DNA of 64,000 nt from Desmodus rotundus (Eukaryota; Chordata; Mammalia; Chiroptera; Phyllostomidae). Below are positions 39,801 to 45,695 of the stretch, in pieces (within the stretch, counting starts at the first letter, position 1; every line of letters starts with the position of its first letter). The stretch lies in assembly GCF_022682495.2 (NCBI RefSeq), contig NC_071389.1, forward strand, positions 62,084,239 through 62,148,238. Reading direction: 5' to 3'. The position numbers and the translations under genes were made by a program. The notes below the pieces were generated by a model. That model was not told the origin of the DNA, did not search any database, and was given only the letters and a program-made list of their open reading frames with translations.

Positions 39801-42800
39801 GAACTTCTGGAACAACAGCAGTTGCAAAACATTTCGTGTATGTAAGCTTTAACTTTAAACAGTGCTCAAGGAATGAAAAAGGGATGAAAGAGTATGAAAA
39901 TTAGATGCATTGAAACGGCAAGTCCTGTTAGCTCTTCCTTTTAATCCCGAATCGAATTATTTCCTAATAGTTCTAACAGCATTCTCTAAACCACCATCAC
40001 CTCTCATCTGAACCACAGCAATTGCCCTTTAACTGGTCCTCCTCTTCCCATCTTCTACTCTTGCCAGCTGAAGTCCATTTTCTAGACAGCAACAAGAGTG
40101 AATTTTCAAAAAGCAAACACCCTCAAAACCTCCCCAGGGCTTCTACTTTCATTTAGAATAAGTAAGGTCCACAGCTCAACATCTCAACTACACTTCAGTC
40201 ACCTTGCTCCTGTTTTAATTCTTCAGATACGCCAACCTCATTCTGGACTCAGTCGTTATTTCTGCTTTTGTTTCTACCTGGTATAGTCTTCTTCCAAATG
40301 TTCACATAACTGCCTCTTTCTCATCATTCAGATCGCTGCTTGAATGTCATCTCTCAAAGAAGCTTCTCCTGACCGCTGTACCAAAAATAGTACCCTCACA
40401 ACCTCATCCCAATGAACAGCATTCTCATATTCTTCAATCTCCCCTGCTTTCTTTATTTTCCACATGCATTTAATTCTATCTGAAATTATATTTGCTTTTC
40501 TACTCAACTCCTGCCTTTCCCACTGCAACACAAGCTCCATGTGGGGAAGAACTTTGTTTGGGGCAGTGCTGCATCCCTAGATCCAGACCATGGTAGTCAC
40601 TTAATATATTTTTTGAGCAAAAAATGAATCTAATTAATAAAGGAATTCTAACTGGAAAGGATTAGAAGAAATACATACATGTTTATTGCTTAATGGTTTT
40701 TTCAATAAAACATCTCTGGAAATATGGTCTGCTGTTCTTGCCACATCTTCCAAAAATCGATAATCTAAAAATTTCAAAATAGAAAAATAAACGACACATG
40801 CCAGTGGCCAGGAAGCATCAATCTGCTACGTGTAAGACGGCTTACCACTCAGGAGATTCATCTCAGTAAACTGTTGTATTGAAACATACGCAGTTTTATC
40901 TCGAACTCCATTACATGTTAGTTCTACTTTGTGTTTCTTTACACAGGGCAAGCTGAAGAGACAAAGAGGAGGTGCTTTTATACTCAGAGATAACAATGGT
41001 ACAGGTAGAGATAATAAGGTAGAGAGTTATATACATACAAACATACCTGCAGGAATAGCGCATACAACGCGGACATCTGTATTTGGCTTCTTCTGTACCA
41101 CAAGTTTCACACCTACAAAAGCCCATATGAAACTTAAGTAAATAATCAATTATTGAGTCTACTTATTTGTTTATAAAATTTTAATCTCACTCAATTACTC
41201 ATCACAACCAATTTACAGATATAGTGAATAACATGTACGTACGTATCTTTGATAAAATACTTGTTAGCTGTCAAATATTGTTAGAACATTCTCCTCTAGG
41301 AAACTGTTTCCAAATCACATCTACATTTACAATGTCATTAGTGATATGTATTAGATTTTTTAAAAATCTTCTCACTTTTGACTTCTTTTTCTACTATAAT
41401 CAGAGAATAGGATTATTAAATGCCATTTTAAGTTGTAATTCCTGGCAATCTCTTAATGATTGCGTGTGTGTATATACCCAGAACTTCAATCCATAAGCTA
41501 TGTTTTGATATCTTACAGGCACACACCCCAGTGAAATATAAGACCCAGTCAAATTTACAGGGTAGCAGTTGCATCTTTTTTCCGCAACTACACACCCAAC
41601 CTAGAATAGGCATCAGAGTAATCTAGTAATGCCATTACCCACTGTCTTCAGTCTTCAACTGCTCTTCTAGGATCTTGGGATACTACGATCAAACTACAGC
41701 TCCTTCTATTTTGCCCACTGTGTTCTATATAGTAAAAGTCTCAAGAATCTGATCACTCTTATTTCCAACACTGTCATGTGATTATATACTATTGAAAAAT
41801 TAAATTAAAATTATTAATATTCATAGTACCCAAAGAAAACTAAACAACTGGATGAGTTCAAGTGCATTTTAGTCTAATTTTAACTTTATCCACTTTGTTG
41901 TTCTTGGTTTTATCAGACTTTTCCTCATCTCTATCTTCTCTCACACACAGACTGAGTCAAGAGGATAAGCCAAGCCAGAATCTGGTCCAAGCATTTTCTC
42001 ATCCCCGGAATTTTCATCTCCTGACTTGCCCATTGGACACTACCAACATATATTCACTGAATTTGCTGTTATCTGACAACCCCCCCCATTCCCAATTCCC
42101 CATGAGTCCAGGGACCCAAACTTGTACTTAATTTTCTACATCTTGCTGGTGGTGTGGTTTCCTTTAAACTACGGACCAGAGGACTCCACTGCTTCATTCC
42201 CCCAATGGATTTCTCCCTGCCTTACCTTGACATTGCCAGTTTCCGCTTCGAGCCCACGGGGGAATTTATCTGAGGCTCTTCTTTCACCTCTGTATCATCC
42301 AACATCTCTTTCTTCGCGAAATACTTTTCGTCTTTTACACACATTTCATCCATCATTTCCTCTTTTACGTTCTGACCAAAAAACATCTCCTGTTTTACCT
42401 CCAAGTTATCTTTTCTCTCTTCCTTCACTTCTAGCCAGACCATCTCCTCTTCCTTCACCTTCACTTTCTCTTCCTTTACCTCTGGTTCATCCACCTTCTC
42501 TTCTTTTACCACCAAACTATTATCCACCTCCTGCTTCACCTCCAATGTGTCTGGTTTCTCCTCCTTCACCTCGGGCTCATCCTTCATCTCCTGCTTTATC
42601 CACTGGCTATCCAGCATACCTTCTTCCATTTCCGACCAGTCCGTAACTTCATGCTTCACAACCGTTAGATCCACGTGCATTTTCTCTGTCCTTTGTCCAC
42701 TTCTTTCTTCTCTATCCCCCGTTTTCTCCACTCCTGTCAGTCCACTCCCCGCCTGTCCACCGCCGGCCTCCTCCGTACCTGCTTTGCCCCAGAGTTCTTC

Positions 42801-42890
42801 CCTGCTGGACTTGAACCCCAGCCGCGCCCCCTCAGCTCGACGCTGGAGACCGCCTCCAGACGTCGCTTCATTTTCAGCAGCAAAATCCAT
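6772..42890 (-). CDS. ZNHIT6: ZNHIT6 (BCD1), spliced, 3' end outside window
   Basis: Box C/D snoRNA protein 1, a nuclear factor known from its family to act in early assembly of box C/D snoRNPs with the R2TP/RUVBL machinery and NUFIP1. The spliced minus-strand frame has eight exons (listed separately) and 418 full codons plus two bases with no stop. Order of parts: acidic/lysine-rich N-terminus (1-221), HIT-type zinc finger with Cys pairs at about 223/226, 235/238, 243/247 and His251/Cys257, then the conserved BCD1 C-terminal domain (about 258-418). All introns are GT-AG and all phases match. The family length is about 470 residues, so about 50-55 C-terminal residues lie left of base 1. I recognise the protein by its close likeness to the human one as I recall it. 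Confidence 0.96.
7440..7665 (-). repeat. MIR SINE remnant
   Basis: 'gcgtgctaggccctgtactagg', 'aaaaactaaggcccagaagtt' and 'aagtaacttgctcctgatcac' match the complement of MIR. It lies in ZNHIT6 intron 7. Confidence 0.65.
7838..8095 (+). repeat. MIR SINE, near full length
   Basis: Shows the MIR pattern in order: 'ctggggtttgcatcccagct', 'agtcacttaacctctttatg', 'ctgtgaaatgggtgtaatac', 'tgaggattaaatgaattaat', ending near 'ggacacagtag'. It lies in ZNHIT6 intron 7. Confidence 0.8.
8275..8355 (-). CDS. ZNHIT6: ZNHIT6 coding exon 7
   Basis: An 81-base exon with acceptor TTGGGAAG and donor AAG|GTATG. It encodes [20 protein letters not shown] and on to DPIIRQ, with an Arg codon split at each end. The acceptor pyrimidine tract is poor (the intron side reads GTTTTTTTCTTTGTTGGGAAG), but phase and sequence leave little doubt. 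Confidence 0.95.
9540..9665 (-). repeat. Old L1 fragment
   Basis: 'aagattcatccatattgata' and 'gcatttcattatatcactac' resemble the complement of an L1 ORF2 3' region. Short and diverged. Confidence 0.45.
9763..9831 (-). CDS. ZNHIT6: ZNHIT6 coding exon 6
   Basis: A 69-base exon with acceptor TCTCTTAG and donor AAG|GTATAG. It encodes [16 protein letters not shown] then AVYIEK. Two bases from exon 5 complete the first Lys codon and the last two bases start an Arg codon, so phase is kept. About 19 kb separates it from exon 5. Confidence 0.96.
9832..12690. other. Intron 5 stretch, little recognised
   Basis: AT-rich intron just upstream of exon 6. A small imperfect tandem array of 'gtccaagc' units sits at 10606-10650, and a possible old L1 fragment (minus sense) at about 11880-12060. 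Nothing else is supportable. Confidence 0.45.
12691..12915 (-). mobile_element. MER20 hAT-Charlie DNA transposon
   Basis: 'caacctcagcagtgctgaca', 'gataattccttacatgg', 'gttcagcagcatcccagg', 'cccagttgtgacaaataaaa' and 'tttgagaaccac' follow the MER20 consensus in reverse complement. Near full length. Confidence 0.85.
13240..13530. repeat. Possible DNA transposon remnant
   Basis: The segment 'gggtgaaaactagttcttgg', 'ggtttgtgactctccaaaag' and 'aaaaaggttgggaaatactt' looks like an old MER-type element with an interspersed 'acatacatac' run. The family is not assigned. Confidence 0.35.
13860..14400 (+). mobile_element. L1M 3' fragment
   Basis: 'gtaatgcaaacagaaatgaa', 'tactcccaggaattgatacc' and 'aactgattaaataaatcatgg' correspond to the ORF2 C-terminal end of an old L1, in plus sense with several frame breaks. 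Confidence 0.65.
15040..15205 (+). repeat. MIR SINE remnant
   Basis: 'tgtctcatgtttctcacagt' followed by 'aaaatggagataagaacagt' and the 'atattatcaccatt' end matches MIR, diverged. The rest of 14400-15830 has nothing I can name with confidence. Confidence 0.5.
15825..15965 (-). repeat. MIR SINE remnant
   Basis: 'gtcagacattattctaaata', 'tcgtttaatccttgtaactc' and 'cattttacagatgagaacac' match the complement of MIR. 15966-16850 shows nothing recognised. Confidence 0.65.
16853..17190. mobile_element. Non-autonomous hAT-like element with inverted ends
   Basis: Left end 'caggagtgcccacccttttg' pairs with the complement of the right end 'aggttggacgccccgg'. The interior carries 'gggccacacactaaa' and 'gttgggccacattcatagcc', a pattern shared by a mammalian hAT MITE. 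I could not find a clean 8-base target duplication, and the ends are diverged. Confidence 0.6.
17665..17865 (+). mobile_element. MER20 hAT-Charlie remnant
   Basis: 'gtgggcaggggccagaaatg', 'cacacaacaaaaacattgtc' and 'cgccaatagagcccctacta' follow MER20 in plus sense, with a poorly kept 5' part. Confidence 0.6.
18430..18540 (-). repeat. L1 3' UTR remnant
   Basis: T-rich start then 'ttttaggttcatagcaaaat' and 'agagacttcccatatatcca' is the complement of a common old L1 3' UTR motif. Confidence 0.5.
18541..18690 (+). repeat. MER5A-like hAT remnant
   Basis: 'ccagtgaatcagcaattctg' and 'gatctacattttgaaattgt' ending 'ggttgaaaacca' resemble MER5A. Diverged. Confidence 0.45.
18691..20690. other. Intronic stretch with nothing recognised
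   Basis: ZNHIT6 intron 5 sequence with several short open frames on both strands but no splice-framed exon or named repeat that I can support. Confidence 0.45.
20690..22135 (+). mobile_element. Old L1M element, 3' part
   Basis: A-rich plus-sense sequence of L1 ORF1-like character ('aagaaacagaattctaaaaa', 'gaaacttcagaactccaaag'), ending with an L1M-type 3' UTR ('gtaaattttatgtcaataga'). The left boundary is approximate. Confidence 0.55.
22160..23960 (-). mobile_element. Old L1 in antisense, split by a SINE
   Basis: T-rich antisense L1 sequence ('aaaaacaatgctgtgatag', 'cattagtattttgattagga', 'ggtagactttcagttttctt'). A VES SINE at 22520-22747 interrupts it. Boundaries are approximate. Confidence 0.55.
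22520..22747 (-). mobile_element. Bat VES-type SINE
   Basis: Reverse-complement SINE with a poly-T/CTT tail at left, 'gggaattgaaccggtgaccc' in the B-box area and 'accagccagggc' at the right. Flanked by acccatacc at 22511-22519 and 22748-22756. Confidence 0.93.
24260..24410 (-). repeat. L1 3' UTR remnant
   Basis: 'acttttttattttgaaatat' followed by 'tagaaaagttacaaaaatac' resembles the complement of an old L1 3' UTR. Short and diverged. Confidence 0.45.
24553..24777. mobile_element. Pogo/Tigger-like MITE, TA target site
   Basis: A 225-base element that starts CAG and ends CTG, flanked on both sides by TA (24551-24552 and 24778-24779), as in Tc1/mariner/pogo insertions. Terminal inverted repeats of about 22 bases: left 'cagtcatacctcggtactcg', right complement 'cagtggcgccttggtactca', with 'tc' following on each. 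It has no coding capacity, so it depended on a transposase elsewhere. Confidence 0.8.
24910..25080 (-). repeat. MIR SINE remnant
   Basis: 'tactaagtgccaggtactat', 'cattcaatcctctcaacaac' and 'cttgcccaagatcacctaac' match the complement of MIR. Confidence 0.65.
25264..25283. repeat. (GT)n microsatellite
   Basis: Ten uninterrupted GT units. Confidence 0.95.
25421..25979 (+). mobile_element. MER20 split by an L1 insertion
   Basis: Left part 25421-25581 ('cagtgcttctcaaataaggg', 'caggggacatcctacaagac', 'tactgctaaacaccctaaaa') and right part 25930-25979 ('gaaaatatcaatagtgccaa') together make one MER20 in plus sense. The gap is an antisense L1 3' end. Confidence 0.85.
25582..25909 (-). mobile_element. 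5'-truncated L1 inside MER20
   Basis: Reverse-complement L1: poly-T/A-rich tail at the left, a bat-type L1 3' UTR, and at the right the ORF2 end motif ('gatcatatggtatttgtccc', 'ggcttatttcacttagcat'). Flanked by a 20-base target duplication at 25562-25581 and 25910-25929, identical except one C/T. Confidence 0.92.
26016..26234 (+). mobile_element. Bat VES-type SINE
   Basis: Head 'gcctggctggtgtggctcag', B-box area 'ctggttcaattcccagtcag', CT-rich end and poly-A tail. A 16-base target duplication aagaat(g/a)aacaaaata flanks it at 26000-26015 and 26235-26250. Confidence 0.95.
26628..26843 (-). mobile_element. Bat VES-type SINE
   Basis: Reverse-complement SINE ending 'ctgacccagggc'. An 18-base target duplication aaaattggtaa(c/g)tttttt flanks it at 26610-26627 and 26844-26861. 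More diverged than the copy at 26016. Confidence 0.92.
26940..27105 (-). repeat. MIR SINE remnant
   Basis: 'gtgaggaaactgcggcacaa', 'taaggtcacacagccagaag' and 'ctctagtttgtgctcttgac' match the complement of MIR. Confidence 0.75.
27110..27760 (+). mobile_element. Old L1M fragment, ORF2 end
   Basis: 'gacccagtaattctgctttt', 'gtttattacagcattatttg' and 'gctaaatgttcatgaatgtg' are the plus-sense L1 ORF2 C-terminal pattern, with multiple frame breaks. Confidence 0.7.
28020..28170 (-). repeat. MIR SINE remnant
   Basis: 'acagatgaagcccagagaaa' with 'taatttgcacaagttttcac' resembles the complement of MIR. Diverged. Confidence 0.5.
28529..28550. repeat. (AC)n microsatellite
   Basis: About eleven uninterrupted AC units. 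Confidence 0.95.
28719..28802 (+). mobile_element. Extremely short L1 3' tail insertion
   Basis: About 84 bases of bat-type L1 3' UTR ('ggtgggacaactgtaactga', 'acaacaatt', poly-A), flanked by aaaagatgttc at 28708-28718 and 28803-28813. It lies in ZNHIT6 intron 5, about 50 bases beyond the exon 5 donor. Confidence 0.88.
28864..28967 (-). CDS. ZNHIT6: ZNHIT6 coding exon 5
   Basis: A 104-base exon with acceptor TTGTTAG and donor GAA|GTAAGT. It encodes [11 protein letters not shown] and on to [16 protein letters not shown], a basic conserved part of the BCD1 C-terminal domain. A very short L1 tail insertion ends about 50 bases past the donor, inside intron 5. Confidence 0.96.
29050..29265 (-). 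repeat. MIR SINE remnant
   Basis: 'gatttattgagtacttatgt', 'catttaatcctcacaatact' and 'gaggcagagcccgtattcaa' match the complement of MIR. It lies in intron 4, just upstream of exon 5. Confidence 0.7.
29722..29776. repeat. (TA)n-rich microsatellite
   Basis: 'atacatacatacatatatat' followed by alternating TA runs; self-complementary and likely to form hairpins or cruciforms. Confidence 0.85.
30821..32885 (+). mobile_element. L1-related element with ORF1 but no ORF2 (HAL1-like)
   Basis: Starts 'ggcttccggccaagatggac', a bat L1 5' end. Carries L1 ORF1 pieces at 31478-31705 (start [19 protein letters not shown]), 31984-32226 and 32217-32450 (ending LYEMLKGLL), then passes straight to a G/A-rich 3' UTR ending 'ataattaataaaatatactt'. 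No ORF2 sequence is visible. Flanked by aaaatgcag at 30812-30820 and 32886-32894. A separate L1 tail is lodged at 31770-31922. The architecture fits HAL1 elements as known in mammals. Confidence 0.75.
31770..31922 (+). mobile_element. L1 3' tail lodged within ORF1 of the HAL1-like element
   Basis: 'gacaagggtcttcaggaaca', 'aaaggacacatggacaaaac', 'caactgtaactgaacaacaa' and poly-A are an L1 3' UTR end. ORF1-like sequence lies on both sides. I could not find a clear target duplication, so a rearrangement is an alternative to a simple insertion. Confidence 0.7.
33340..33550 (+). mobile_element. hAT-type MER DNA transposon in old L1
   Basis: 'actagggccaaatcctgctt', 'tttatgtactgtttatggct', 'tgtgacagggaccatatggc' and 'aaagaaaatgtttgccaatt' match the same family as 150-316, better preserved here. 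It separates ORF1-end from inter-ORF sequence of the host L1. The 33368-33613 open frame is incidental. Confidence 0.7.
33826..36005 (+). mobile_element. Internally deleted L1 (ORF2 start joined to ORF2 end)
   Basis: Starts near a second L1 5' end ('ttcccatcaaaatggcagag'). It passes through broken ORF1 to about 35060, then an ORF2 endonuclease-start stretch ('gctggggtggcaataattgt', about 35290). At about 35355 it jumps to the ORF2 C-terminal end ('aaggacccagcaatttcaca'), then 3' UTR and an 'aaaaaataaataaaaaa' tail. Target duplication gtcaaatacacatag (33811-33825) versus gtcaaatatatag (36006-36018), imperfect. Most of the reverse transcriptase region is missing. Confidence 0.75.
37366..37924 (+). 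mobile_element. Probable solo LTR inside old L1
   Basis: About 560 bases, starting near TGT and ending CA, with AATAAA at 37825-37830 and an LTR-like end ('gagttctgtgaatccttcta', 'aacctagaggtggacttgag'). It interrupts ORF2 of the host L1, whose sequence resumes at about 37925. A 14-base tandem duplication (tccttctagcaaaa/c) lies near its end. No target duplication was found; the family is not assigned. Confidence 0.6.
39965..40620 (+). mobile_element. L2 LINE 3' end
   Basis: 'tcctcctcttcccatcttct', 'gcttgaatgtcatctctcaa', 'gaagcttctcctgaccgct', 'acacaagctccatgtgggga' and 'ccctagatccagaccatggt' trace the L2 3' end for over 600 bases. It lies between ZNHIT6 exon 4 and the old L1. Confidence 0.8.
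40679..40764 (-). CDS. ZNHIT6: ZNHIT6 coding exon 4
   Basis: An 86-base exon after the acceptor TTTTTAG, ending in CAT|GTATGT. It encodes [18 protein letters not shown] and on to LSNKH, the start of the BCD1 C-terminal domain. It closes in frame, so exon 5 starts with a whole codon. The following intron is about 11.7 kb, enlarged by the nested L1 stack. Confidence 0.95.
40846..40952 (-). CDS. ZNHIT6: ZNHIT6 coding exon 3, HIT zinc finger second half
   Basis: A 107-base exon with acceptor CTTCAG and donor GTG|GTAAG. It encodes [14 protein letters not shown], which completes the zinc finger with Cys, His and Cys ligands, then a conserved stretch ending NLLS. It leaves one base of an Asp codon for exon 4. 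Confidence 0.96.
41047..41112 (-). CDS. ZNHIT6: ZNHIT6 coding exon 2, HIT zinc finger first half
   Basis: A 66-base exon between an acceptor ending TTTTGTAG and the donor CAG|GTATGT. It encodes the first half of the HIT zinc finger, [20 protein letters not shown], with the Cys-x2-Cys and following Cys pairs that bind zinc. Phase 2 on both sides joins exons 1 and 3 exactly. Confidence 0.96.
41113..42225. other. ZNHIT6: ZNHIT6 intron 1
   Basis: About 1.1 kb between exons 1 and 2, from GTAAGG at 42225 to TTTTGTAG at 41113. I see no repeat or other gene in it. Confidence 0.8.
42226..42890 (-). CDS. ZNHIT6: ZNHIT6 coding exon 1
   Basis: Encodes residues 1-221 and two bases of codon 222. The start at 42890 opens MDFAAENE, matching the start of the human protein as I recall it. 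The frame stays open upstream to another ATG at 43004, so a 38-residue longer form cannot be excluded. The first ~75 residues are Gly/Glu/Ala-rich. From about residue 75 there is a degenerate Lys/Glu-rich repeat with 13 copies of a hydrophobic-Lys-x-Glu motif, and the exon ends in KRKLAMS, a basic patch just before the zinc finger. The donor is AAG|GTAAG at 42225. Open frames on the opposite strand here are shadows of the biased codon content. Confidence 0.95.
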
Positions 42891-43270
42891 CAGCTCACGA
42901 CCGCTGGCCTCCGCTGCCACTCTGTCCTTCAGTGTGGCTGGTCCACGCCAACAGATACGAATTACAGGCGGAAGACGGACAGCAACCCACGTGCGAAAAC
43001 TCATAAGCGGCAAACGCCGACCTGGTGGTGTTCCTCCAAACCGTCGTAAAGCAACGCTTCCGCGCCTCGCTACTTCACGACTCTTAGAGCTCTTTACGGC
43101 TCTAGAGCCTCCAAGAGAATTGGCGTGAGGCCACGCCCACCGTGATCCCGCCTTGGAGGCGGGGCCTTGTCAAACCTTTCTGCTGCGTGGGTGCGTCCCG
43201 CCCCACCCTCTGCGCGTGACCAGAGCTCTGCGAAAGTGAAGCGATTGGAGAACCCGGGGGAGGAGAGAAC
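42690..43270 (-). promoter_or_regulatory. ZNHIT6: CpG-rich promoter region of ZNHIT6
   Basis: CpG dinucleotides are dense here and rare in the surrounding tens of kilobases, as expected of a housekeeping promoter. No TATA box is apparent. Visible elements include GC or KLF-type boxes (CCACGCCCAC near 43131, GAGGCGGGGCC near 43157, CGCCCCACCC near 43199) and ETS-like GGAAG cores near 42970 and 43050. The transcription start is not resolvable by eye; it probably lies between about 42900 and 43250. I see no opposing gene that would make this a bidirectional promoter. Confidence 0.75.
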
Positions 43271-43394
43271 TAAACTGTGGTCTATCTTGGAAAGACCCAC
43301 CGTACTCTGTATTAAAGCTTAAATCTAATCTTGTATGAAAATGGAAGAAATACCTTGTTACGCCTCTGCAAACTTCAGTTTCTTCGCGTATGTA

Positions 43395-43515
43395 CTAGAG
43401 ACGACGGTGTTACAAACCTGTTCGTGTTATTGTGAAGATCAAAGGGAATCGTGTATAGAAATAAGCTGGCAGTGACTGGAACAGACTCAATATGTGGTGG
43501 CTATTATTACTGGGA
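43395..43515 (+). repeat. MIR SINE remnant
   Basis: 'cgtgttattgtgaagatcaa', 'agtgactggaacagactcaa' and 'gtggtggctattattactgg' resemble a MIR 3' end. Just upstream of the ZNHIT6 promoter. 43516-44814 has no other recognised element. Confidence 0.5.
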
Positions 43516-44814
43516 TCCCGATAGGTTTCAGGTAGAATAGAAGGCGTTAACTTTTACTTTTTCGATTCTTTGTCAGTAAGAGCCTGCCTCAGCCAGTTTC
43601 CTATTCTCTGCCTCTACAGGATTGTAAGAGAATATATGTATGTATATGTATATTTAAAGACTGTGAGAAAGTTCAATCCTCAAGACTAGAAGATCGAAAC
43701 AACATACCGGGTATTAGACACTGCCACCTAATTTATGTTTCAAGTCTGTGAGATACATTTTTCTCGCTGCATAAGGAGACTCCAAAGAAAGGGCCTTTTA
43801 GTTGTTAGGCTACTTGGTGCTACCACCCCCCTCAAAACCTGTTATAGTTTGCAGGGCATTTAGCTATTTTTGTTCAGTCACCCGTTGCTCAGGGAATGGG
43901 AATTTTGAATGGGTGAGCAGAGTTAAGGGAGGTAACTTTAAAACCTTAGTTGGGGCGCCACCGATTAAGTAACGCTGGAAGGAGCACGGAAATAACTTGG
44001 GAGAGTTTAGTAAAACCTTATGGATTGTGAGGAAGAAGCTTCCAGTGGAAGCACACTGACAGTCTCTTTTAGAGATGCCAGCTGCCCTTGGGTCAAAGAC
44101 AGCCTGACTGGATTCTCAAGCTAGGTTACACATTTGCAAGACCACTAAGAAAAGGGATTAAATGACAGAAAGACTCCATCTGGACTTGATAAAGACAAGA
44201 TGTGGGAGATGGGAGCAATGACAGGGAGTGTTGACCCTCAAGATAATAAAATCACCTGGATTTCCATTTAGGATCACAGAGAAAGTTTTGGAACTACAAA
44301 TCAGACACTGGTGACAAGAGTTTCAAAACCTAACAGTCTTTTGTGCTGTAAGGTTTTGGAACTTTTGTCATTTCCCCACATTTGTTCTTTTTGTGATCGT
44401 GTATTTTTTTTCCCCTAGTAACTGAAGGGAAAATCATTAAGCCAGTAAGGATCCTTGATAGCATTATAGCTGATAACGTATGTAGGTTGAACAATCGACA
44501 CTGTGGGACTGTAGTTTTAATGGAGATACTGGAGATTGTGGTGGCATGGCTGAATGGCAGTTTGGAAGGAAAAGTGAGGCATGAGTGGTCTGGAGAAGGG
44601 AATTTTGGGTTGTTGGAGTTTAGAGCCAGGGTATCGCCTGCAAGAACAGAGACAGGGCAGGGACAGAGAAAAGGAGACAGAGTGCCACAGGACTGTCACT
44701 TAATTTTAGTCCAATTACTAAAAACATTTTCCCTCCCTTTCCCACCTTAATGGAGTACAGGTACAAGCCCATCTCCTTCAGTATAGGATTGTGATGCAGG
44801 CACTGGCAAGCAGT

Positions 44815-45695
44815 GTCCGTGACATTGTGGCTGAGATGAGACAAATTCACACGGACTACCGAGTCCCGTGGAGGAAAAGGGATGGCACGGCCACTCTCTC
44901 AAGAGGAGAGCGTCCAGACCCTTGCCTTGACAGACTTTTATTGGCTTAATTTGCATAGGAACACAGGGTGCATATGGAAAGCTTATCAATCATTGTCAGG
45001 CAGAAGTGATCAAACAATAGATAACATTCAAAGAACTCTGAGGGCTTATTCTGAGTCAGGGTCACATGGCTAAAGGGCCATAAAACTTTGCAGAAGCAAA
45101 TTCATTTCAGGCTTGGATCCTTATCATTTAAATTGAGGGTATTAGCAAATCAGGTTTCACAGGATTTTATTTATTCTTTCTCAAGGCTGATCATCCTGGG
45201 GAACCTACCCTTTCCAGCACAGGGCTGCACCCACCTCTGGCATTGTTTCAGGCTTATGTCAGGGAGGGGAAGTAAGGCAGCCAAGAGATTAGGAAACTTC
45301 TTGCAGACAGAATGAGGACTCAGGCTATGTCAAAGCTGAGGGGTGAGGGTTCATCACCCCCTTTTACTATAGCCCCCCCCCCAAGTCCTTCCCTGAGGGC
45401 CCCTTCATGACTGTGTCTGTCTTAAGTCGTCCCTCCTTTGAGGAATCTTACCCATCATTGGCTAACTGGTCATCCGCCCAGGGCCAAGCTGGGTGAGGTG
45501 AAAGGGGGCAAAGGTGGTGCCCCTACAAGGAAGATAAGCTTTTGGCCCTAAGCTTATGGTCCCAAGGTCTTTTTACTGGGCCTTAGCCACGGGGGGTAAC
45601 AGCTTCTGAAAACAGGCAGGGAGGTTCCTGTTGAACAGGATTGAACCTTTCTGCTGTACCCTATCATCTCTGTCTCCCCTCCCTGCACTGGGCAT
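44815..45695 (-). mobile_element. Probable endogenous retrovirus LTR
   Basis: GC-richer than its surroundings. On the minus strand it reads 'aagccaataaaagtctgtca' (poly(A) signal near 44936-44943) followed by an R/U5-like end with 'cacgggactcggtagtccgt'. The left half has 'ctaaggcccagtaaaaagac' and 'attcctcaaaggagggacga', typical of LTR U3 style. No internal retroviral coding sequence is seen next to it, so it is likely a solo LTR. Boundaries are approximate and the class is not certain. Confidence 0.55.

Noticed and set aside
42122..43128. Long open frames on the plus strand opposite ZNHIT6 exon 1 (up to 193 codons)
   Set aside because: They mirror the biased Glu/Lys codons and GC-rich promoter of ZNHIT6. 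Their Ser/Pro-rich composition is what the antisense of such a repeat gives, and no splice or homology support exists.
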